From the NCBI GenBank assembly GCA_916048095.2, contig OU696593.1:2500001-2564000 (forward strand): a DNA stretch of 64,000 nucleotides, given 5' to 3'. The position numbers were made by a program, and so were the translations under genes. The notes under the pieces were generated by a model. It saw only the letters and a program-made list of their open reading frames with translations. It made no database searches and was not told the origin of the DNA. Origin of the DNA: Sacculina carcini. Taxonomy: Eukaryota; Arthropoda; Thecostraca; Sacculinidae. This document shows positions 56,960-64,000 of this stretch, one piece after another. Every line of letters begins with the position of its first letter. Within the stretch, counting starts at the first letter, position 1.

Positions 56960-57460
56960 GGGTTTACTTTTTCTTTTTAAATTTCTAATCGTTTTTTATT
57001 AATTCAATATTTATTTTACTTTATTAATTGTTCTGCACAACGGGCGGGTTTTAATGCTAGATGGTGATGCTAAGTTATACATATTTTCCGGAAACATTAT
57101 GATGAAAAAGTTTAGTCATTTTTCATTGTTTCGTGTCTGAGTTTTGAATTATTCGGCACGACGGGCAGGTTTAAATATGAGGCGGTTTGGGCAAACTATT
57201 ATATATAAAAATATAGAAATCTTGATTTTTTATGGGTTTACTCTTTTCTTTTCTAGTTCATATTCTTTTTCTCTTATGAATTGAATACGAATTTAATAGT
57301 ATGAACTGTTTCGCACGACGGGCGGGTTTACATGCTAGAATTTTTATTGTTCGTTACGTGTTTGTGTTCTGAATTATTCCGCACGACGGGCAGGTTTATA
57401 TATGAGGCGGATCGAGGGATAATATTTTGTCAAATTTAAAATAATAATATTCAGTTTTAA

Positions 57461-57465
<5 letters not shown>
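56960..57465 (+). mobile_element. Helitron 3' ends in the opposite orientation
   Basis: Two 3' termini in plus orientation: hairpin-like CCGCACGACGGGCGG relatives followed by CTAG at 57057-57060 and 57335-57338. The segment between them matches 28960-29046 and 63590-63700 in reverse. No 5' TC end was found on the left. Confidence 0.7.

Positions 57466-57550
<85 letters not shown>
57466..57550. repeat. (TA)n microsatellite
   Basis: Pure TA run at the border of a Helitron fragment and a Penelope-like element. Confidence 0.95.
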
Positions 57551-57551
<1 letters not shown>

Positions 57552-57555
57552 TGTG

Positions 57556-57633
57556 TACAAAAATCGTGCGAAGCATAGAGAAGCTATCGTACCAGCACAA
57601 CAGTGCCCAGATTGCTGTTGATTTCAACAAATC

Positions 57634-57680
<47 letters not shown>

Positions 57681-58340
57681 AGCATACATGTACAACTGGT
57701 GACTGCAGTCACCGAAACTCCCATTACATTGGCTACACAACAACAACGCTGTCCAAACGAATTTCAGCACACGTTCAAGACGGAGCCATTGCCAGGCACT
57801 ACCGCCAGCAGCATCAAATGAAATTGGACCGAAAGACTATGGATGAAAAAACCGAAATCATTTACAGGGAAAATGACATCCGTAGGCTCAAAATAATTGA
57901 GGCTGTATTTATTAATAAAAATAAATGTGAAATTAACATTCAGCAACAGCCAGATGTCTCCCATCCATGCGACACCAATCGACCTTGGCACATAGGTGCT
58001 AATTTTGTATCAATCGTTTGCCGCATAGGTGTCATTATGTAGGTGCCACATTGGCACATGAGTGATATATTGTCCACCTTGTTTATAAACACCGTTTATC
58101 CTGTATTGTTTGATATTGTGTATTTTGCTGTGTATTGTATTGTGTTATATCTACTTCTCCTGACGATGGCTAGTGATAGCCGAAAGGTACCTCGAGGAAT
58201 AAACTTCAGTGAACAACTGAGTGTGTTGTCTCCTGAGGACAGAAAAATCGTGCGAAGCATAGAGAAGCTATCATACCAGCACAACAGTGCCCAGATTGCT
58301 GTTGATTTCTACAAATCGTGCATACATAATGGCCTCCTTC
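57556..58340 (+). mobile_element. Penelope-like element with a direct repeat of its N-terminal part
   Basis: Parts in order: an N-terminal coding fragment ([18 protein letters not shown], 57559-57638), a TA run, a GIY-YIG endonuclease (57677-58042), a 3' spacer, and the N-terminal start again from an ATG at 58166, including the same [18 protein letters not shown]. Such head fragments repeated on both sides are typical of the pseudo-LTR layout of Penelope-like elements. The reverse transcriptase is absent. The right copy is cut by a Helitron. Confidence 0.82.
57677..58042 (+). pseudogene. GIY-YIG endonuclease domain of Penelope-like element
   Basis: [20 protein letters not shown] carries the YIG half of the motif and the catalytic arginine of [23 protein letters not shown] has the conserved glutamate (IEA). 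The frame ends INIQQQ... and runs on to a stop at 58042. This domain nicks DNA to prime reverse transcription. The upstream polymerase is missing. Confidence 0.8.
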
Positions 58341-58353
58341 CAATATATATATA

Positions 58354-58807
58354 TACTAGCATTAAAACCCTCCCGTTGTGCGGAGCAATTCATAAAAATA
58401 TTGCAAATTAAAAATAAATAAGGCAAAGTCATGAAAACCTTAATCAATTAAAAAGTCTAAATTTCATTATTTTTAATTTTATTTTGACAAAATATTTTCA
58501 CTCAACCCGCCTCATATTCAAACCCGCCCGACGTGAGGAATAATTCAGAACTCGAACACCATCCGTTCTGGTTCTTGAAGTCAAATCCATTAGTTTTGTA
58601 TATGAATTCATTCTACACGGTGAAATTGAACGTTTTATTGCTGGCCGCGGGACATTTATATTTCATAAGAATGAGCCATTGCTTCGTTTGCGTTTGAAGC
58701 CCATGATCATTGAACCAGCGAACCATGAACCAGCGCAATTATGTCACCTCATATTCAAGCATACATACACAGACAGACAGATAATTTCTTCTTTATGTAT
58801 ATATATA
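58354..58807 (-). mobile_element. short Helitron unit
   Basis: 3' end CTAG at 58354-58357 with the hairpin. The 5' part has GACAGACAGATAATTTC. It is a close match to 62524-62977, which also has the GAACCAGCGAACCATGAACC stretch. The next unit begins with no gap. Confidence 0.82.
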
Positions 58808-61800
58808 TAGCATTAAAACCCGCCCGTTGTGCGGAGCAATTTATAACATGAAATTCATATTCAATTCATAAAAATATGGAAAAATATAAATGAAATAGGG
58901 TACACTCTTAAAAATATTAATCAATTGAAAATTATAAGTTTAATTATTTTTATTTCAACAAAATATTTCCCCTCAGTCCGCCTGAGTCATTTTTAAACCC
59001 GCCCGTCGTGCTGAATAATTCAGAACTCGAACACGATCCGTTCTGCATCTTGAAGTCAAATCCATTGGTTTTGTGTATGGATCAATTCTACAGGGTAAAT
59101 TGAACGTTCTATTGTCTATAGTTGCTGCCCGCGGAGCATTTTTTTTAAATACTTTTTTTAAATGAACCATTTGAAAAAATGAACTAAAAAATGGAAACAC
59201 TTTTTTTAAACCCGCCCGTCATGCGGAACAAATTCATACAATAAAATTCATATTTGAAGTCAAATCCATTGGTTTTGTGTATGGATTAATTCTACAGGGG
59301 AAATTGAACGTTCTATTGTCTATAGTTGCTGCCCGCGGAACATTTTTATTAAAAAAATTACTTTTTTTAAATGAACCATTTGAAAAAATGATCTAAAAAC
59401 ACTTTTTTTAAACCCACCCGTCGTGCGGAACAATTCATACAATAAAATTCTTATCAAATCCATAAAATATAATGAATACAAATTGAAAACCAAAAAATGT
59501 AACCTATAAATATCTTAACCAATAGAAAAGTCTAAATGTGAATATTTTTGTTCTGATTTTGACAAATATTATTCCTCAACCCGCCTGATATATAAACCTG
59601 CCCGTCGTGTGGTATAATTCAGAACACAAACACGAAACAAACAATGAAAGATGATGAAATCTTTTCATCAGAATGTTTCCAAACTATATTTATTACTTAA
59701 CATCATTCCCCAATATCATTTGCTCAAGTACTATTTCACTTTTACCGCTATAATATTTATTGTTAAGATTTATATATTTTCCGCTATCATTAAAACCCAA
59801 TATAACCTGAGTGAAACCTACCACCCAATCTTCCAAACAAACCAAACCAAACAAATCAACCAAACCATCCAATCTTGACCGCTCTCAGCCTAGTCTGAGG
59901 TGATTTAACTTATTAGTTTGTGATCACAAAATATACTGATGCGATCATAATTTGTAATCAGAAGACTGAGATTATCTACCCCAGGGGTCCCAAACACGCG
60001 GCCCACCAATACTTTTCTCTCATCCCGCCAATATAGTATCGGGACCAAACTGTAAGGCAGCTAAATTCACATTTGTTGCATAATGCGATATAATTATACA
60101 CCATTATCATATTATCTCATAATTCCCGGTTAATGCTTCCACTAATGCATCATATTCATACAGTTGTCATTTTTTGGATTACACCGAAATTACAGCCCTT
60201 GATATTACAGCCGATATTATATTATGCAATCTATATTCTGCTACGTATTATTCCTAATACATATATCATCAGATCGCAAAATATATTCAAAGGTTCACAT
60301 CATTCTCCAAAATCATTTGCTTAAGAGCTATTCTACTTTTATCGCTAGAATATTTACTGCTAGCAAAATATCATATACCTCGCTATCATTTAAACCCACT
60401 CTTTATAGATACATTTAATTCGCCCGTCGTGCGGAACAGATCATAAAATATAATTAATATTCAATTCGTAAAAAAATTAGTGCAAATTGAAAAAGAAAAA
60501 CAAACCCATAGGAAAGTTTTAGCCAATATAAAAGTCTAAATGTGAAATTTATGTTTCAATTTAGAAAATATGTTTTTCCACAACCCGCCTCATATTTAAA
60601 GCTGCCCGTCGTGCGGAATAATTCAGAACTCAAACACGAAACAAACACAAAGAAAATTGATGAAAAACTACCAATAGAAAAAGTCAAATTTGTAAATTCT
60701 TGTTTTCATTATTGACGATGTTTTTCCCTCAACACTGCTCAAATTCACACCCGTCCTTCGTGTGTAGTAATTCAGAAGTGTAACACTATCAAAACAATGA
60801 AACATCTCTATAATTCCAGATTAATGCTTCCTCTAAAACAGCATATGCATATAGTTGGCATTGCATGATATTACAACCCGTATCCTTATGCAACTTAAGC
60901 GTATGCAACTTGAAATTAAACCAATTAAATTACACAGTAAAATTCAGTAGCTTACTTTGTTCCAAGTAGCATTTTACCCGCCCGTCGTGCGGAACATTTG
61001 ATGTGTAAATATTGAGGACAATAAAGACTTTCTATTCAGTATAGTTTAGCATTAATTAAACTGTACGCAATACAACCACACCATTCATGCATGGAGATAA
61101 TATGATGCATTCTTAATTGTGATTGGGCTTCAGTGAAATTTAATCGGTGTATATTCCTGTGTAATCGCAAGTGCGCATAATAGCTGTCAAATTGGCAATA
61201 TGTCCTTTTGACTTTACACCGCCGTAACTTCCTTTAGATACACTTTGGAAAATTACAAATTATACCGTATTGTAGAAAACAAACTTTCTAGCACGATAGT
61301 ATAATTTATTTTTATGCATAACAAATAGTTACTGAGAAATAGTAGAAAAATTAATTAATTTTAGTCGCCCGGTGTTCAAGTGTAATTTTGGATGTATTTG
61401 AGAATTTTGCCAATTTTACACGTTTTTTGTATCATTTGTGGGTATGAATTATAGCTTATATTGTAGAACACAAAATTCTCTACACAGTAGTATATTCCTG
61501 TGTAATCGCAAGTGCGCATAATAGCTGTCAAATTGGCAACATGACATTTTGACTTTACACCGCCGTGACTTATTTTAGGTTCACTTTGGAAAATTAACAA
61601 TTATACCGTATTGTAGAAAACAAAATTTCTAGCACGATGGTATAATTTATTTTAATGTGTGACGGATAGTTACTGAGAAATAGTAGAAAAATGAATTAAT
61701 TTTGATCACCCGGTGTTCAAGTGAAATTTTGGATCTATTTGAGAATTTTGCCAATTTTACACGTCTTTTTTATCATTTGTGGGTATAAATTATAACTTTT

Positions 61801-62519
61801 ATTGTAGAACACAAAATTATCTACACAATAGTATAATTTTCATAGCTGTACCATTGCTGGTTTATGAGGAATAGATAGCGGAATATTGACCAAAATATTC
61901 ACGTTTTTGTGTGCTAATTTTGCCTTTTTGACTTTGTCATTTACACTTCACACCGCCGTTACTTTTTTTTAATACACTTTGTGAAATTAAAAATTATACT
62001 TTGTTGTAGAAAAAACAATTCCCAGCATGATGGTATTATTTATTTAGATGTGTAATAATTATTTTTTGAGAAATAGAGAAAAAAGTATAGAAAATTTGAC
62101 GCGTGGAGTTTAAATAAAATTTTGAATGTAGATTGAATTTTTTTCCTTTTTACATGTTTTATATTCAATTTTTGGGTATAAATTATAGTGCGTTGAGTAG
62201 AAGATAAAATTTTATACACAGTGGTATAATTTGTATAGTTGTACCATTGCTGGTTTAGGAGGAGTAGTCTTCAGAAAATTGACCAAAATTTTCGCATTTT
62301 TTAGGGTTCATTTTGTCTTTTCACCGCAATAACTTTTTTTGGTTTTATTTTTAAAATTTAAAATTTAATGTTAAGTGTAGACAAGAAAATTTCCAACGTG
62401 ATGGTATAAATTGTTTGCAGGTAGGCTGAGTGGTGGCCGAATAATAGCTGATATAAAATGGACCAAGGAGGGTCGAACAGACACACAGACACACAGAGGA
62501 TCTCTTTTATATATATAGA
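58808..62519 (-). mobile_element. long Helitron unit
   Basis: 5' end (minus) TCTATATATATAAAAG at 62519, preceded by A. The 3' side carries the hairpin and TAGCATT, but CTAG is altered at the junction with the short unit. Same order of parts as 33924-37646: hairpin block, core, hAT-like end at 59982, then the 341-bp array (61140-62410). Confidence 0.83.
61140..62410. repeat. tandem array of about 341-bp units in Helitron
   Basis: The landmark GCGCATAATAGCTGTCAAAT recurs at 61173 and 61514 (341 bases), fewer units than in the other two arrays. Confidence 0.85.
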
Positions 62520-62523
62520 TAGA

Positions 62524-62977
62524 CTAGCATTAAAACCCGCCCGTTGTGCGGAACAATTCATAAAAATATTGCAAATTAAAAATAAATAAGGCAAACTCAT
62601 GAAAACCTTAATCAATTAAAAAGTCTAAATTTCATTATTTTTAATTTTATTTTGACAAAATATTTTCACTCAGCCCGCCTCATATTTAAGCCCGCCCGAC
62701 GTGAGGAATAATTCAGAACTCGAACACCATCCGTTCTGGTTCTTGAAGTCAAATCCATTAGGTTTGTATATGAATTCATTCTACACGGTGAAATTGAACG
62801 TTTTATTGCTGCCCGCGGGACATTTTTATTTCATAAAAATGAGCCATCGCTTCGTTTGCGTTTGAAGCCCCTGATCTTTGAACCAGCGAACCATGAACCA
62901 GCGCAATTATGTCACCTCATATTCAAGCATACATACACAGACAGACATATAATTTCTTCTTTATGTATATATATATA
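62524..62977 (-). mobile_element. short Helitron unit
   Basis: CTAG at 62524-62527. It differs from 58354-58807 at only a few percent of positions. It follows the long unit after four bases. Confidence 0.82.
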
Positions 62978-64000
62978 TAGCATTAAAACCCGCCCGTTGT
63001 GCGGAGCAATTCATAACATGAAATTCATATTCAATTCGTAAAAAAAATGAAAAAATAAAAATGAAATAGGGTACACTCATAAAAATATTAATCAATTGAA
63101 AATTATAAGTTTAATTAATTTTATTTCGACAAAATATTTCCCCTCAGTCCGCCTGAGTCATTTTTAAACCCGCCCATCGTGCTGAATTATTCAGAACTCG
63201 AACACGATCCGTTCTGGATCTTGAAGTCAAATCCATTGGTTTTGTGTATGGATTAATTCTACAGGGTAAATTGAACGTTCTATTGTCTATAGTTGCTGCC
63301 CGCGGAACATTTTTATTTGTAAAAAAAATACCTTTTTTAAATGAACCATTTGAAAAAAATGAACTAAAAAATGGAAACACCTTTTTTAAACCCGCCCGTC
63401 GTGCGGAACAATTCATACAATAAAATTCATATTTGAAGTCAAATCCATTGGTTTTGTGTATGGATTAATTCTACAGGGAAAATTGAACGTTCTATTGTCT
63501 ACAGTTGCTGCCCGCGGAACATTTTTTTTTTTCAAATTTATTTTCACAAAATAGTTTTCCTAAACCGCCTCATATTTATACATGCCCGTCGTGCTGAATA
63601 ATTCAGAACTCAGACACGAAACAATGAAAAATGACTACACTTTTTCATCATAATGTTTCCAAAATATTGTATAACTTAATATCACCGTCTAGCATTGAAA
63701 CCCGCCAGTTGTGCGGAGCAATTCATAAGATGAAATTCATATTTAATTCATAAACATATTGCAAATTAAAAAAGAAAACAGATATACTCATTAAAATCTT
63801 ACTCAATTGAAAAGTCTAAATTCAATTATATTTTTTGACAACATATTTTCCTTCAGCCCGTCTCATATTTAAACCCGCCCGTCGTGCTGAACAATTTATA
63901 AAATAAAATGCATATTCAATCCATAAAATAAAATGCATATTCAATCCATAAAATCCATATTCAATCCATAACTGAATACAAATTAAAAAGCAAAACATTT
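62978..64000 (-). mobile_element. long Helitron unit, runs off the window
   Basis: Starts like 58808 and is similar to it up to about 63500, then carries the double-ended segment with an internal CTAG at about 63688. The rest lies outside the window. Confidence 0.75.

Overview
The window is eukaryotic and most likely from an invertebrate metazoan. It holds one spliced host gene and a dense mix of LINEs, a tRNA-derived SINE, LTR elements, Penelope-like pieces, hAT transposons and Helitrons. I cannot name the species. No bacterial operon, rRNA gene, CRISPR array or functional tRNA gene was seen. All exon boundaries were read by eye from splice sites and reading-frame phase.

Layout. 1-2500 is gene-poor with microsatellites. 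2513-8396 is a TA-flanked non-coding element that took in an LTR element (A, 3246-8042), whose right LTR then took in a small TRIM-like element (6091-7845). 8400-14500 holds a LINE tail, two copies of a tRNA-Val-like SINE, a Penelope fragment and a LINE reverse transcriptase. 14535-16073 is a Helitron with both termini and part of a Rep gene. 16079-21125 is a palindromic element split by a young, nearly whole Gypsy-type element (B, 16233-20724). 21675-23798 is a small LTR element (C, minus strand). Two short hAT-like elements with 8-bp target duplications follow, then a minus-strand LINE with endonuclease and reverse transcriptase (25660-28150).

From 28744 to 43126 and from 58354 to the end, the DNA is mostly Helitron copies, all with the 3' end to the left. 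A short unit of about 0.46-0.48 kb repeatedly lies against a long unit of 3.7-5 kb. LTR element D (about 29575-33440) interrupts the first array. The long units carry about 341-bp tandem repeats and a captured hAT end.

The host gene lies on the plus strand between the arrays (46114-56281). Eight exons with consistent phases encode an inositol polyphosphate 5-phosphatase of the INPP5K-like kind, with nearly all catalytic motifs and a TRTNSG-type repeat tail. Its introns hold a LINE, three short hAT-like elements, a solo LTR split by another hAT element, and a 1.5-kb hAT element with transposase remains and a perfect 8-bp target duplication. A Penelope-like piece with a GIY-YIG endonuclease (57556-58340) separates the gene from the second Helitron array.
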